A stretch of DNA of 64,000 bases from Heligmosomoides polygyrus polygyrus (Eukaryota > Nematoda > Chromadorea > Rhabditida > Heligmosomidae), in assembly GCA_947396885.1 (NCBI GenBank), contig OX377204.1, positions 95,800,728 through 95,864,727 of the forward strand, read 5' to 3'. Position numbers and translations under genes: made by a program. This document shows, piece by piece, positions 1 through 11,499 of this stretch; the stretch's first letter is position 1, and each line of letters starts with the position of its first letter. The notes under the pieces were generated by a model. The model was not told the DNA's origin, made no database searches, and saw nothing but the letters and a program-made list of their open reading frames with translations.

Positions 1-41
1 GTGCCACTACGCAGTGCCCGCACTCCAGTTGTGATGGACGG

Positions 42-43
<2 letters not shown>

Positions 44-111
<68 letters not shown>
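44..111. repeat. (CA)n microsatellite
   Basis: An uninterrupted run of about 34 CA dinucleotides. It makes the first open frame in the window read as an artificial Thr-His repeat, which is not a protein. Confidence 0.98.
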
Positions 112-113
<2 letters not shown>

Positions 114-183
114 GGTTAGGTTTCCAGAAAGAAGTTGCAGGGTACATTCACGCGAGCCATTCACTTCGGCGGCGGCAGCAAGT

Positions 184-262
184 GGGTGGCGGAGTGGATA
201 GCGATGCTGAATTGCGGTGGAGGGACCAAGGGTTCGAATCTGGAAGTGGGGCTTATGGATTG
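184..262 (+). repeat. tRNA-like SINE head or tRNA pseudogene
   Basis: The sequence GTGGCGGAGTGGATAGC resembles a pol III A box of a Leu/Ser-type tRNA, and AGGGTTCGAATC about 45 bp later is a good B box. I could not fold a full cloverleaf with a proper 3' acceptor strand, so I call it a SINE head or pseudogene rather than a tRNA. Confidence 0.5.
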
Positions 263-1540
263 CTGTGCGTTTTTGTAAACGTAGAATGGTGGCACCTTTT
301 GCAGTTAATGTACAGGCATTACAAGGTCATTCAAGGCGTCACTTTTGCCTTATCAGTCCGCACTGAAATGCTACGATTTTTTTCATTTTTTGTCCTATCC
401 AGATGCCGACAGGAATTTTGAAAACCACTACGGTGCTTCCCAGACAGCGCCCTATAACGCACAATAGGTCGTTTTGAATATTTCCACGGGACGTTCATTG
501 ACCTCTGTCAACACAGTGAGCAAAAGTCGAAGTCTAGTTCCTGCTCACTTGGACGAAGCTGGCGATAGGAGTGCCGACATGATGAGTCTTGAATGTCACT
601 TTCATGCCAGGGCCATCGGTGGTTCTGACGACTCTCCACCATGATTTAACGATCTGATATTATGGTCTTTAGTCACTATTCAATCTAGTGTTTTTCGACT
701 AACTTCTTTCGCTGCGTTCATCCAAGTGTTGGCGGTGCTGCTTGCCACTCGCCCAATGTTCCTCCCAGACTCTGTCGCCGACGCTGGACATGTTGCGGCA
801 AGCTGTATTGCAGACGCTTCCAGGTTGCAGTTGTATCTCTGAAAATCTTTGGTCGCAGGCAACTAAGCCGTTTACTTTTAAAAAGTACTTGATTACCAAG
901 TACAGCATGTTGCTTGCCGTTGGTAAATACCTGCCTGTGTTTTTCGTTACTTTTCCAAGCGCAAGCTGCGATCTGAAATTGTGTTTTCCTTGAAAGAGTC
1001 GAAAGGCTAGAAGAATGTTGATAGGATTTGAATATGAAAATGCAAAATAAAAAATAAAAATGAAAATGCATGCAAGGTAACGCATGCATATTTGGTCAAA
1101 ATAGCTGTTATCAGAATAATAACTGTAATAAAAAGGGTTCCATCCTACCTGACGAAAACGTTAACTACTGTCCATATTGTAGAAATAAAGCAGAAGCAGC
1201 GTTTAATACGTTTGATGAAGCCTACAGCGGCTGCTGTAGCTGTTATGAACTGTTAGGTAGACGTTTAGATTCGATCAAAACATTGCGAATGGAGGGATTA
1301 AGACCTGCACCATCTGCCTTTCCGGGCAGGATGCTAGCCAATTACCAAGCATCGAAATGCCCATCTAACAGTTTAACGGCAGCTTTACCTTCACCTTTGA
1401 TCTTGACATACACGTCTCCATTTTGGTTAGCACGAGTTTTTCGCATATCTTACACTAACTTGACCAAATCGGAGCGAATCTGGATATATTAAAATTGCTC
1501 AAAACCAATCTACCGCAGTAGACGTTTATAAGCGGCTATT
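263..1540. other. Intergenic stretch, nothing recognised
   Basis: AT-rich sequence with short overlapping frames on both strands. The 1070-1492 frame is Cys/Asn-rich at its start but has no recognisable domain, no splice signals that extend it, and a composition like its surroundings. Confidence 0.5.
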
Positions 1541-1574
1541 GGCCTTTGAACGAATGATGGCAGACGTCGCTCTG

Positions 1575-1730
1575 GAAGCCGCTCTGCTGTAGAAGGCAAG
1601 AACTTGGGGGAAACCCTCAAAGCTAAGCCCAATTCAATCACTCGTGTACTAGCGGCGACACTTGTATGTTCTCAAAGCACTGTTGTGAGACAGTTGAAAA
1701 TCCTTCCTATCGAAATTTCGACTGTATTGA
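1575..1730 (+). pseudogene. Mariner transposase HTH fragment
   Basis: One frame reads through AKPNSITRVLAATLVCSQST followed by VVRQL. That is the second helix-turn-helix pattern (Arg-x-Leu-Ala, then Cys-Ser-x-Ser-Thr-Val-x-x-x-Leu) of mariner-family transposases. The preceding GRRRSGSRSAVE part resembles the usual SGRPS linker. No DDE domain follows and stops occur on both sides, so this is a decayed remnant. Family assignment rests on this short motif only. Confidence 0.5.
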
Positions 1731-2021
1731 GTACCACTCTATTTGCGGGACTCGGACAAGGTACGTACTACGCGCAGAACTGGCTCCAAGGCAACTGAAA
1801 GCTGGAGTATACGGGAAGAAGGTATTTCTGTGTTGCTAGAAGGACTCAGAAAGATGCTTCGTCGGGAATTGCTGGATGCCGAAAGTAACTACGATGGTCG
1901 ACGCTAACCAGCTCCAAACCCTAGCAGACCTTGCGACCAAGATCTCGCAGGACCTGAACATGTGTAACCTATTGTATGATAACGTTTTCCCTGTCGCGAA
2001 AGTGAGCCGCGAAAAAATTAA

Positions 2022-3568
2022 GGCCCCGTTTATACTTCGTCGCGGCCGACGCGATGGCCACGCAATGAGGCCAAATTTATTGATCGCGTCGCACAATCAA
2101 TATAGCCACTATAGGCCCATGCACACTTCTGCGACACCGCGGCGCGGCAAGTGGGGCGACGGCTACCTCCGCGAAATCCGGCGGTCGCGGCGCGGCGCGT
2201 TAGGCGCCTTTTATACTCCCGCCGCGGGGCGGCGCGTTAAGTCGGGGCGCGTCGCGACGGGCCGCGCCGCGCTCCGAATTTGACGCGCCGCTGCACGATT
2301 GCAGCTAGAAAGGGGAGCATCAGCGACGCGCGACCACGAGCTTCTGAGCACTACGGTCCGTGCTCCATGACGGATGAAGAAGGAGACGGTCCATGAGTCA
2401 TTGGAGGACCAAAACAGAAGAGATTCCTCTGGCTGATGAGCGGAATGCATCTTGCCGATGTTAGCGGTGAGATTCCTGTGAGGAACGACGAATCCTCTCT
2501 TGAGGCTCGGGTCGAAGTCGTCCGCTCAACCTACGGTTGAAACTGGTGAGTGTGATATGGAGTCGAATCCCCTGCAAAGCAAATGGCACTAAACTACCTT
2601 TCATTTTGCAACATGTGCAAGTCCAAATCCAAAATTGCTAGAAGGCACTCATCGTCGAGAATCAGCCAGAATTCTCTCTTATATGGCCATTCCGGTTCAT
2701 TGTGCACTAAACACATCTTTAGCGTAGTACGTGAAACTTCGGGAATGTCTACATATCCCCATTCGCTTCTTAGGTTACGCTTGTTAGGGGCGGGGACTAA
2801 GGTCATGGTCAGCGATTTCGCCCAAGCTCCAGCGTAATGCAAAAAACGGATGCTGGATTCGTGATCAGCACTCTCTACCCCCCCCCCTCCCCCTCCCCTA
2901 CATCCTGGGCGCTGTTGGGTAGAAAAAGTGTTTTTTTTTCTCCTCGAGCTCTGGAGTCCTGAAAGTGCAGTAGTGCCACCATTCTGCTACACTCTTTTTG
3001 TTCTGTTGGTTTGGAAGCCAAAACAAAACAGGCATGGCAAAATGACTCCGGTGTGAAATCTCCCACTCCACACCGAGCCTGCCGCAGCTGATCGCGCCGC
3101 GCCGCGCCCTTCCCTCCAGCGGCGCGATTCGCTGAATACCGTAACCCGAAATTCCGTCAAATATGGTGTTTTGAGGCGGCGGAGTATGAAATAGATGCGG
3201 CGCCGCCGGGCGGCGCGAAAAATCGATACCTATGACGACCATCACGCCGCGCCGCGTGACGGCGCGAGTATAAAAGGCGCCTTAGAGCACCGTTTTAGAC
3301 AACGGCACCGACGTCCCCATGGACGCCGCGCCGCCAGGGTGATGGTTTGAACCATTCCAGCCTGCGGCACTCAGCGCGGCGTCGCCTGCGATAGCCGCCG
3401 CGACAGTCGCAAGAGTGTGCATGCCCCTCCCATCGGCACATGTCGCAGTGTCGCGCAGCGGCCGTCGCGGCCCTATGCTTCATCATGGCCGTGCCGCGCT
3501 GTCGCAGAAGTGTGCATGGGCCTTATGCGTGGCGTCGCGTCGCGCCGCGAAGAAGTATAAACGGGGCC
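2022..3568. mobile_element. PIF/Harbinger-like foldback element, TAA duplication
   Basis: The ends are GGCCCCGTTTATACTTCG on the left and its near-exact inverse on the right, each followed by TAA (2019-2021 and 3569-3571). A 3-bp TWA duplication with GG-starting inverted repeats is the PIF/Harbinger signature. Both arms are very GC-rich with repeated GCGACGCG/CGCGTCGC words. No transposase frame is present. The core (about 2290-2800) is also found at about 9650-10420, and a copy of the GGCACTATTG MITE family sits at about 2800-2985. Confidence 0.75.
2800..2985 (-). mobile_element. GGCACTATTG-family MITE, partial copy
   Basis: Ends in the inverted terminal motif CTGGAGTCCTGAAAGTGCAG followed by TAGTGCC, and contains the family core words GATTCGTGATCAGCA and TTTCGCCCAA. 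Poly-C (2878-2893) and poly-T (2932-2940) tracts interrupt it. Confidence 0.6.
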
Positions 3569-3571
3569 TAA

Positions 3572-4850
3572 GAAAATATCCTGGTGTTGCGATCGCGATC
3601 GCTTCTCTCTCCTGTGATTGGCCCGGAATCGATGGCACCTCATCCGCAAGCCGCTGTTTCTCCCGGCAGCTTGTCGATGAGGCGCCATCGATCGGCCTGG
3701 TACGGACCTTGCCTTCCCGTGCTTCTAGTTCGGATGGCCGTCGTGAGGCCTCGGTTCTGCAGTTCACTACGTTCACAATACGGAAGCAGCACACGGAGAG
3801 GGCCGCGATTCTTAGTGGACACTATGTTCACCCTCGCAGCCTCGGAAACTCAATTTTTTACCGTGAAGAACCTATGCACACATCTCTCATGATTTCTATT
3901 ATTTCTTCTATCGTGCTTCCTGCGTATTCGAGATAAACATGATTCACTTCCTGCTGTGTCACGGGCAAGGAGGAGAGGGGTGAGTTCCGGTGTTGGTCAT
4001 GCTCCTACTTGGTTGCATCGGGTCGTTAGCGTCGTTGGGTTGTATATGGCTTCTCCATGGGTCCCAATTTGGTATTGTCCTTTTGGGTGTAAAAGAGGGG
4101 AAGCTAAAGCGACGAGCCAGAGAACGGGAAGGGCAAAGGCCCACGCTGAATTCCATCACAGGCACGTAAGGCCATTACGTGTCAATACAAACCAGTACGC
4201 ATCCAATAAGTGGTATCAGGGCTAGGAAGGGCGTCTTCCCCATAGGTTTAGTTCCTTCTTGGCGACCTGATGTTCCGTGGAGCGAGAAGAGGCCTTGTGA
4301 GCAGGGCTTGCAACACTTAGGAAGTTCTATCCCACCCACCTCACTTTGCAGACAAGGCTCTCTTCTAACCACCATTTCCCTAGAATGTGGACTATATTGT
4401 TGACTGAGTTTATAATTTGTTGCAGTTAGGCTATGGTGTTATTGTTGCAAGGGTTTTCAATCAACCTAATACCTGCCTTGATCAACCGATGGAAGAATTC
4501 ATTTATGCGATAGAGAGCCTTTAGGCAGTCTAGGCAATCGAAAACTTGTGATATATTTCATAACAATTTTTTTAATGTGGAAGACTGATAAGTTGGTATT
4601 TCTGCTTATTCAAAACTAGACAACTAGCAGATCTGCGTCACGTCAAACGTTCAGTACTCAGGATTGAAATTTTTAAGTGGAACTAAAATTAGGCTGTGCG
4701 AAACACACCTTCTGTAGTTGTGCATGTCACGGAATTGATATCTTAGCTCGTCAGTCATACCGGTATTGTTAGGGCATCTCGCGTTTGTTCCTAAAAAATA
4801 TCTTTCTTGTGTATTAACATAATATTTACGTTTTGAAATTAGGTGGGCCT
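3572..4850. other. Intergenic stretch with one imperfect inverted repeat
   Basis: About 3621-3704 forms an imperfect hairpin (ATCGATGGCACCTCATC against GATGAGGCGCCATCGAT). Open frames at 3415-3936 and 4179-4403 overlap frames on the other strand and match no family I know. Nothing else was recognised here. Confidence 0.5.
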
Positions 4851-4851
4851 G

Positions 4852-5089
4852 TTATCCATAGAGTCGACCTCCGGAGGGTGTGACGGCGCCTGATGACGGT
4901 GCGCTAGTGCTGCCCCCGTCCGTGGTCGTATCAGTTGTTGCTGCAGTTGTAGTCGTTGTCGCAGCGATCTTGCATAGACCAGTAGCTGTGTCACATTCCG
5001 ACATGGGATGAGTTGTGCAGGTGGCTGCTGTTGTACATGCGCCATTTCCAATCTCGTAGATTACGCCACCAGCGCCGTGAACCACCGCT
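4852..5089 (-). CDS. CAP/SCP gene, last exon
   Basis: Encodes the linker after the CAP domain, the four-cysteine hinge and a low-complexity Thr/Ser tail ending in GGRLYG and TAA. Acceptor chosen at TACCAG because it is the one that keeps phase 2 from the preceding donor; TTAATAG 22 bp upstream (in transcript sense) would shift the frame. Confidence 0.75.
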
Positions 5090-8000
5090 CTGGTATTGAC
5101 CAGTATATTCTATTAATTGAAAGAGCGAGCAATACATAAGCAGAATCTGCCTTCGGTAGAGAAATCTGCCACAGTATGACTTACGGGACGTCGTACAGAC
5201 AAACAGCGACTCCGCCAGGATTCCCGGTGCACAACTTGGCACTGCACCCAACCTTCGTAGCCTTTCCTTGTATCATCTGCAATACGTTTCTTTGAAGCGC
5301 ATTTTCTAGATGGTGTTCCTCAGCCAACAAAAAAAATTGGTGAATTGAGCGTGTTAATGTTTTGTTGCCGAATGATATTGTAGGTGGATCAAATTTTATT
5401 GAGCAGCCTAACGTTTCGACCTGTTCGTCGTCTTCGGAGACCTAAGAGTGCTTCAAGGCTTTATATCTGTTACCTACCCGACCAGACGCCTCCTTCTCCC
5501 TGTCTTTCAGACATCGTTCTAGGAACCACATGAAAAATCCCAACGTATGTGAAATAAACTCATCCACTTACCTTCGTACACGCGGAGCGACGTCGCTACA
5601 GCGGTTCTTGTTTGCCGAAGGAGACATCTTCTGCCTTCTGCATGGCTATACTGACCAGGGAAGGGTCTCAGGCATAGGTCAGAACGGGGAAGACGGGTAG
5701 TACTGCGAGAATCTCCACCCTTCATATAGTAGAAAAACAATGTTTCCTTTTTGCTGAGTCCTTGAACCCAACGAGCTGCAGGCCTTCGAAGGCGGGGGTA
5801 CAGTAGCGCACTGTCAGCACGTGCCCACGTGCATGCGTGCGCGCGCTGTTGTATGGGAAGCGGCGAAAGGCCCAGCGGCAAGCGAGTCAATGGCTCAGCA
5901 GGGTACGTGCTGCTTCAAAGATGCTAGACCAGATGTTCGACTCCCGTGCTATGCACTATTTTTGCATCTTTTATAACCGCTACCTCCTACCCCAATTGGC
6001 TTCCTGCACATCTCCTACACATTTATTTCACTCTAAATTGTCAAAACGGGCGCGTGTAGCGCAGTCGGAGGAGGCGCGACTGTCGCGTGCACCCGATACC
6101 AGGTTCCTGGTTCGGATTTCCCGCCCAGGCCAACCAAGCCTTCCATCCCTCCGGGGTCGGTGAATTGGTACCAGACTTGTCTGGGAAGGATAAAGCGCTG
6201 ACTTGTTCATCGGCTGGCCACCGCAAGTCATTGTATGGCCAAATACGCATTCATGTCGCCTCCACGACATCCCGTAGAAGTAGAATGCGCTGGCGCATCC
6301 CAGAAGGGATTGAGTAACGCCGTCCTTTATCCTTTTATCCTTTTAAATTGTCAAAAGGGTCAGATTCGTGATCAACACCCCATGACATCGACAGCCCTAG
6401 TCACCCGTACCTGCTAGAACCCACCGTAATCAGCCGAAATTTCAAAACGAATGTCAGGTTCGTGATCAGCACCCCAAATAGCCCTCCTAGGAGAACTCTG
6501 GGCAAAATCGGTGATTATGACCTTGACAGCCCTGGTCATCCGTACCTGCTGTAGCCCGTACCTGCTGTGAAGTCACTGTTTAATATTCGCTGAAAAACAA
6601 AAAACGTTGTATAATTCAGAAACTGGGAAAAGTGAGTGAACCACAGCTCATAGTAAATCCTTATTTGACAATTTAGAAAAAATAAATGTGTAAGAGGTGT
6701 GTATGAAGTAAGCTGATTCAAACCATCATCAAGGCACTATTGTATTTTTACGACTCCAGAGATCGAGGAGATGTTGAAAGAAATTTTTAGCCCAAACCTC
6801 CCCGAGAGGGGTTACTTGGGTTGCTGATTACGAAACCGACATCCGTTTTTAAAATTTATGCTGATTACGGCAGGTTAATAGCAGATACGGGTAACTAGGC
6901 TGTCGAGGTCATTTAGTGATAATCACGAATCTGGGGTGTTGATCACGAATCCCTTTTGACTACTTAGAATAAAATAAATGTGTAGCAGATGTGCAGGAAA
7001 CAAACTGGTAAAGGATGCAGCGGTTATGAAAAATTGCAAATTAGGGCATAGCACGGGAGTCGAACATCTGGACTACACCTTCCCAGTCTTCAAGGGCCCG
7101 TAGCTCTTTTGGTTCAAGGACTCAGCAAAAATGAAACATGTTTTTCTACTAACTGAAGGGTGGGGATTCTCGTAGCACTATCCATTTTCTCCGATCAGAC
7201 CTACGCCTGAGACCCTTCTCTGGTGAGTATACCAGAGACATGCATAAGGACACGCATGTCACCACCGGTCGTGCTATAGCCTACAATGCGAAACAAATAT
7301 TAGGAAGTTACTAGTGATCGAGGGGCACTCATTTCGGCTGTTAAGAGGTGGGTTTGTTGCAAAGATCCAGAACGCTTCTAACGCTTTTCTAGACGAGATG
7401 TCTGTCTCATACATCAGAATCGTGCACTTCACGTTACGACCCGGTGTTGTCACGCGTGTCCTTATAAATGACTGTAGTATACTCAATACACCCAGTTTGG
7501 AATGACTGTAATGACCTCGCACCAGAGACAAAGCTAAAATTCTTCGGCAGCGCACCAATCCATTCCCCATTTCTAGCAGGACCATTCAAGCCCTTCATTC
7601 ACTCACGACAAACGTTCCGCCCCCGTGGAGGCGGCAGCTATAAGAGAGGAGGCCGGGAAAACACCTGGCGGTCTCCTCCCCATTAGGCGAGCTCGGGCAC
7701 CCTCCTTCCCTCTTCCTCATTCCTACTGTATGTCATCCTCCATATTATGTTCGCAATTTTATTGTAATTCCTTAATACGTTCTATATGTAATTTAACCTA
7801 TTCCTTACATCCAACTTTCTCGTATGTTCCATATTCTCTATTCATTCTGTTCAATAACCAGATAAACTCATATAAACGACAAGCATCGTGTATCTTATTT
7901 CCACTACGGGCCCGTGCCTCCGGGCTCTTCTTCCTTACGCTAATAAATTGAGCCGCTAGTTTATTACATGACACAGTATGTCTCATTCAGCAACTGACAA

Positions 8001-8553
8001 CCGCGATAGCGACGACGCTCCGCGTGAACGGTGGGTCAGCGGGTGAGTTTATTTCTCATACGTTGGGGTTTTTCGTTTCGGTCCTAGAACGATGTCTGAA
8101 AGAGAGGGAGAAGGCGCTTGATCTGGTAGGTAACAAATGTAAGGTCTTGAGCTACTTTTAGGCCTCTAAGGACGACTCAGGTCGGTAACGTTATAATATC
8201 TTGCATTACATGCTGAAGCTTCGCATTTAATATATAAAGACAACCAGTACAACATGCTTAGCCTTCAAATCGAAACAAAGAAAGGGATAAGGGATACCAT
8301 ATTGCATTTTTCAATAACTGTCGTTTCTTCACTATGCTGAAACCGACAGGTAATCATAAGAGCAGCTCCTTCTCAAGCTCTTAAACTTACGTTGACAAGT
8401 GGTTGGAGAAGGGCATTGGCCTGAGCATCGAAAATAACTTCAGTTCCAATTGGATTGGGGATTGTAATGCTGTTTGCCATAAGTAAAGGAGGCCATGTCG
8501 CTATGGCTTCCTTCAGAAGAGCGTCCACCGTTTTCGCAGTGGGTGTGGCAATT
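4852..8553 (-). CDS. CAP/SCP secreted protein, ASP type (3' part of gene)
   Basis: Three exons join in frame: 8553-8391, 5276-5185 and 5089-4852 (stop TAA at 4854-4852). Phases agree: donor AAC|GTAAGT (phase 0) to acceptor TTGCAG|ATG, then donor CC|GTAAGT (phase 2) to acceptor TACCAG|A. The product carries the end of a CAP (cysteine-rich secretory/ASP) domain: an Ile-Phe block near GTEVIF, the typical GKATKVGC segment, then CLYDVP in the place of the usual VVCxYSP. A cysteine-rich hinge follows (C-x5-C-x8-C-x6-C around GLCKI), and then a Thr/Ser/Gly-rich tail that would suit O-glycosylation. Such proteins are secreted by strongylid nematodes, often into the host. The signal peptide and N-terminal CAP half must lie upstream (above 8553) and I could not find them, so the gene may be incomplete or a pseudogene. 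The 3.1-kb intron holds a foldback, a SINE and a MITE. Confidence 0.78.
5185..5276 (-). CDS. CAP/SCP gene, middle exon
   Basis: 92 bp, starts after TATTGCAG and ends at CC|GTAAGT. Encodes 30 codons with the GKATKVGCSAKLC motif that marks the end of the CAP fold. Confidence 0.8.
5340..5470. repeat. Fragment of TTTCGRC...TCGTCTTC foldback family
   Basis: Contains AACGTTTCGACCTGTTCGTC followed by GTCTTCGGAGACC, related to the ends of foldbacks at 23050, 27782, 45885, 60470 and 63790. Lies in the CAP intron. Confidence 0.45.
6048..6342 (+). mobile_element. tRNA-derived SINE, family 1
   Basis: Full copy. A box TAGCGCAGTCGG and B box GGTTCGGATTTCC are spaced as in a tRNA gene. A conserved ~170-bp body follows (words CTTCCATCCCTCCGGGGTCG, TGTCTGGGAAGGATAAAGCG, GTAGAATGCG) and the tail is made of CCTTTTAT repeats. 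Confidence 0.85.
6350..6965. mobile_element. GGCACTATTG-family MITE material, rearranged
   Basis: Family core words in both orientations (GATTCGTGATCAACACCCCA, GTACCTGCTGTAGCC, ATCACGAATCTGGGG) and a terminal motif GGCACTATTGTATTTTTACG at 6733. The order of parts is not that of an intact copy. Confidence 0.6.
7270..8390. other. CAP intron, remainder, nothing recognised
   Basis: Short overlapping frames only. 7730-7960 is AT- and pyrimidine-rich. No repeat family recognised. Confidence 0.4.
8391..8553 (-). CDS. CAP/SCP gene, upstream exon
   Basis: 163 bp after acceptor CTATTACAG, donor AAC|GTAAGT. Encodes 54 codons with a single Trp (ATWPP) and the segment GTEVIFDAQANALL, at the place where ASP proteins have their W...F...A/L-rich stretch before the GKTTKVGC segment. 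Weaker similarity than the next exon; assigned mainly by phase and order. Confidence 0.62.
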
Positions 8554-8859
8554 CTGTAATAGCTCATTTCTCTCTCACTTCTTCCTATTTTTGCTTTACT
8601 AATATAAATTTTCTCGTAAAGAAACAATATTCAGTTGTGGTCTCCAGCCCTTACTTTACTCAAAGCGTGGTAGCAACACCGTATAGCAAAAATTAGTTAG
8701 GCGGAGCTAAAGATTAATTCACTACCAAAACAAATGCCACCGCTATCCACAATACATAGGTTGATCTTCATCACAGCTGAATAGAACAAGAGGCCTGGAG
8801 AACATCTTGTAGACAGAGCAGGCGCTATAGACCCAGTTTAGGCCTTGTTTAGAATTTTT

Positions 8860-8975
8860 GAATGCATTCTCATTCGAATATTCAGGAAAACCGCTTTTCA
8901 CAAATATATCCGAATCAAATATTCGAAATCTGTGAGCATTCGAAACCATTCGAATATTCGAAAAATTCGATAGCA
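8860..8975. repeat. Cluster of ATTCGAATATTCG motifs
   Basis: At least six ATTCGAA/ATTCG words in about 110 bp, in both orientations. Such clusters occur near the ends of DNA transposons as transposase-binding arrays; no matching end was found, so the nature is open. Confidence 0.45.
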
Positions 8976-9297
8976 CAGCTGTAATACCTACTCATTGGCA
9001 TCCATCGTATATTAGTTCCATATATCATTGTTCTGTTGTGGTAGTATCCTTATTATCGCGTATATTGTAGAAATAGTAGAATTAAACTTGTATAAAAACA
9101 TTACAGACCGCCGCTCCAGTAGTACTTACAGTATCGTTCAAACGATTTTCACCAGTGCATGGCGCGACTTATAATGTTTGGGCATCACCCAAACAGCTCC
9201 TTCCGAGTTTGGGAAAGCCTAACAACATTTATATTTATTTTGTTGCAGTGGCTGCGGTGACGTGGCACAGATTAAATTCTGACGGTCCGCTACCAAA

Positions 9298-9433
9298 GGC
9301 TTTTGTCATACCATCGCTCACTCCGAGCGACGCCTAATGATATGCTCCCATATCGATCGACCGGCGCGATAGAATCGATATGGGTGCGTATCATTAGGCG
9401 TCGCTCGGGGTGAGCGATGGTATGACAAAGGCC
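9298..9433. mobile_element. Short palindromic MITE, PIF/Harbinger-like
   Basis: The 136 bp fold back almost completely: GTCATACCATCGCTCACTCC and GAGCGACGCCTAATGATATG on the left reappear inverted on the right, with CGACCGGCGCGATAG at the tip. Flanked by AAA/TAA, a decayed TWA duplication. Confidence 0.75.
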
Positions 9434-9574
9434 TAAGGCGAAATTTCTGTGCCATTCTGTTTATTGTTTTCTGACTAATTTCGGCCATTTCCCAGAAAAC
9501 GAAGAGTTCTGCCCAAAGTGGCAATAGAAAATCTCAAAACAGAAGGCATAAATTCTGCGTGCTGTCCTCAACCG

Positions 9575-10970
9575 ACATGACAGCCCATCACTATAAGCCG
9601 CATGCTAACTCCGCAGCGGCAGTGCGGCAGCCACGCCGCGTTCCAATTTGACGCGCCCCTGTTCGATTGCAGTTAAGGCACCAGTAGACTTCTGCGCCGA
9701 GCGGCGAGCGGCGGACGGCGAAATCGATGAGTCACGCCGCTCAGCTGCGGCTGCCGGCCGGCCAGCGGCGACGGCGAGGTACTGTAGTCTTTCTAGTCGG
9801 GACCAACTGCTTAAACGCCCGTTTTCGCTCTGGATCCCCGTCGCGAAAGGCAGAGCGCAGACAGACTCTCTCGGCGCCGCTGCATCGGCGCCGTCTCGTA
9901 CGATTCAGATCATTTTCGGCGGTGCAGCTCCAGCGGCGCCGCCGGCGCCGCTGGGCTCGCCACTGGCGGCGAGCTCTGCGTCCCTGCCCTATGATGAAGG
10001 ATAGGGCAGCGGCAACGCCGCAGAAGTCTGTGGGACCTTTAGAAAGGAAAGCGTCAGCGACGCGCGGCCACGAGCTGCTGCGTACTGCAGACTGTGCGAG
10101 CGCTGAGTATGACGACGAAGACGGTCATTGGAGAACGAAAACAAATGGGATTCGTCCACCTGTTCAGCTGAATGCATGTCAGTGCTAGTGAGGGGATTCC
10201 TATGGCGAACGACGAATCCTCTCTTAAAGCTGGCGTCGAAGTCGTCTGCTCAATCTACGGTTGAATCTGGTGAATTAGATATTGAGTCGAGTCCCATTTA
10301 ATGCAAATGGTGCTAAACGACTCTTTATTCAACAACATCTACGCGTTCAAATAATATAATTGCCGGAAGGTACTCATTCGTCAAGAATCACCCAGGGCAT
10401 TATGGGTCACTGTGCACTAAACATGTCTTGAACGTAGTAGGTGAAACTTCAAGAATGTCTACAGATCTCCGTTTCCTTTGCCGAAGGAGTGCCAAGAACA
10501 CACACACACACACCAACTGGATGCAAATCCAGTTCGTGGGAGGGGGGGGGGGCGTTCTTCATTCACCCCGATGGTGAAATCTCCGACTCCATACCGAGTT
10601 TGCCGCAGTTAATCGCGCCGCGCCGGTCCTTCCCTTCAATGGCGCGAAAAATCGATAGGTGTAGCCATGTGCACACTTTGCAGCGGGCAGCGGGCAGTGG
10701 AATATGGGCGGAGCTGGTCTCGCACACTACAACACTGTTGAACTGTGTCGCGGCCACACACAGCGACAGTGAGGAATGCCCAGGTCATTCCTCCCTGCCA
10801 TTGCCGCTGCGGCTGTTGCCAGCAGCACTGCGGCAGCGGAAGAGTGCACACCCGGGGCAGACATAACTCCAACGCCGCGCGAATCCCCCTGGCGTCGCGC
10901 ATGGTGCGCGACGAAAATGGACGAGTTGTTGCGGTCCGACTACTTCAGGGATGGCTAGTGGCGTAATACG
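9575..10970. mobile_element. GC-rich element related to the 2022-3568 foldback
   Basis: About 9650-10420 repeats the core of the 2022-3568 element (shared words AACGACGAATCCTCTCTT, TCGAAGTCGTC, CTACGGTTGAA). GC-rich flanks (9600-9990, 10600-10960) are rich in CGGCAGCGG and GCGCGACG words. 10870-10970 shares TCGCGCATGGTGCGCGACG-like sequence with about 61140-61250 in inverse orientation. Clear terminal duplications were not found. The long open frames at 9648-10188 are products of GC content. Confidence 0.55.
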
Positions 10971-11490
10971 CACAATCATTGAGAGAACGCGCAGGGTGAA
11001 GAAGCTGGGAAGAGACCTGATGCAATGCATTAATATGTTCGGACTTCCGAGTTTTGTAGAACATTGCTCTCTTATTTATGCGTCCGTTAGAGCTAGGAAG
11101 GATAACAAGCATAAGACTCTTAATCACCTATTGAGTCAAACGCCATGCAAAATCAATTGATTACAAAAGATTACAGGAAAAACATCAAAAAGTCGTCCAC
11201 AACAGTACAGCTTTTGCATCAGTCGGCGCTTCATCATTTTAAGTAATGAGTATCACATTTAGAGTTTGCACCAAATAGGATCGGGTGGGGAGAGGGGAGT
11301 GGTCACCATGTCGGACAGTCATACACAACGGTTGGTGTGTACGAAACTGGATTTTTTGCAGCACTGGTGCGTTCTACCCATATAAGAAACTGAGGTAAGT
11401 CATTTCTGATGTAACTTCACATACACATTTCTTCCTACAAAAGCGAACACCTTTTATCGTCATTATTAAACATACTAATTGATCGTGGGT
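10971..11490. other. Intergenic stretch, nothing recognised
   Basis: No repeat family or gene recognised. Confidence 0.4.
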
Positions 11491-11499
11491 CGTGGGTCT

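Larger units (their letters stand above)
5640..7220. mobile_element. Long foldback element with nested SINE and MITE
   Basis: About 5640-6045 and 6960-7220 are inverted copies of each other: for example GTTCGACTCCCGTGCTATGC at 5937 is found inverted near 7045, and GCACATCTCCTACACATTTA near 6006 is found inverted near 6980. Between the arms lie a SINE (6048-6340) and GGCACTATTG-family material (6350-6960). No coding frame. Confidence 0.6.

Noticed and set aside
1..201. Thr-His repeat protein
   Set aside because: Translation of the CA microsatellite.
6048..6130. tRNA gene from the GCGCAGTCGG and GGTTCGGATTTCC boxes
   Set aside because: No cloverleaf; eight or more dispersed copies with CCTTTAT tails make it a SINE.
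9648..10188. Two long overlapping GC-rich plus-strand frames as genes
   Set aside because: Overlap in two frames, Arg/Ala-rich composition from GC content, and the sequence is a dispersed repeat.
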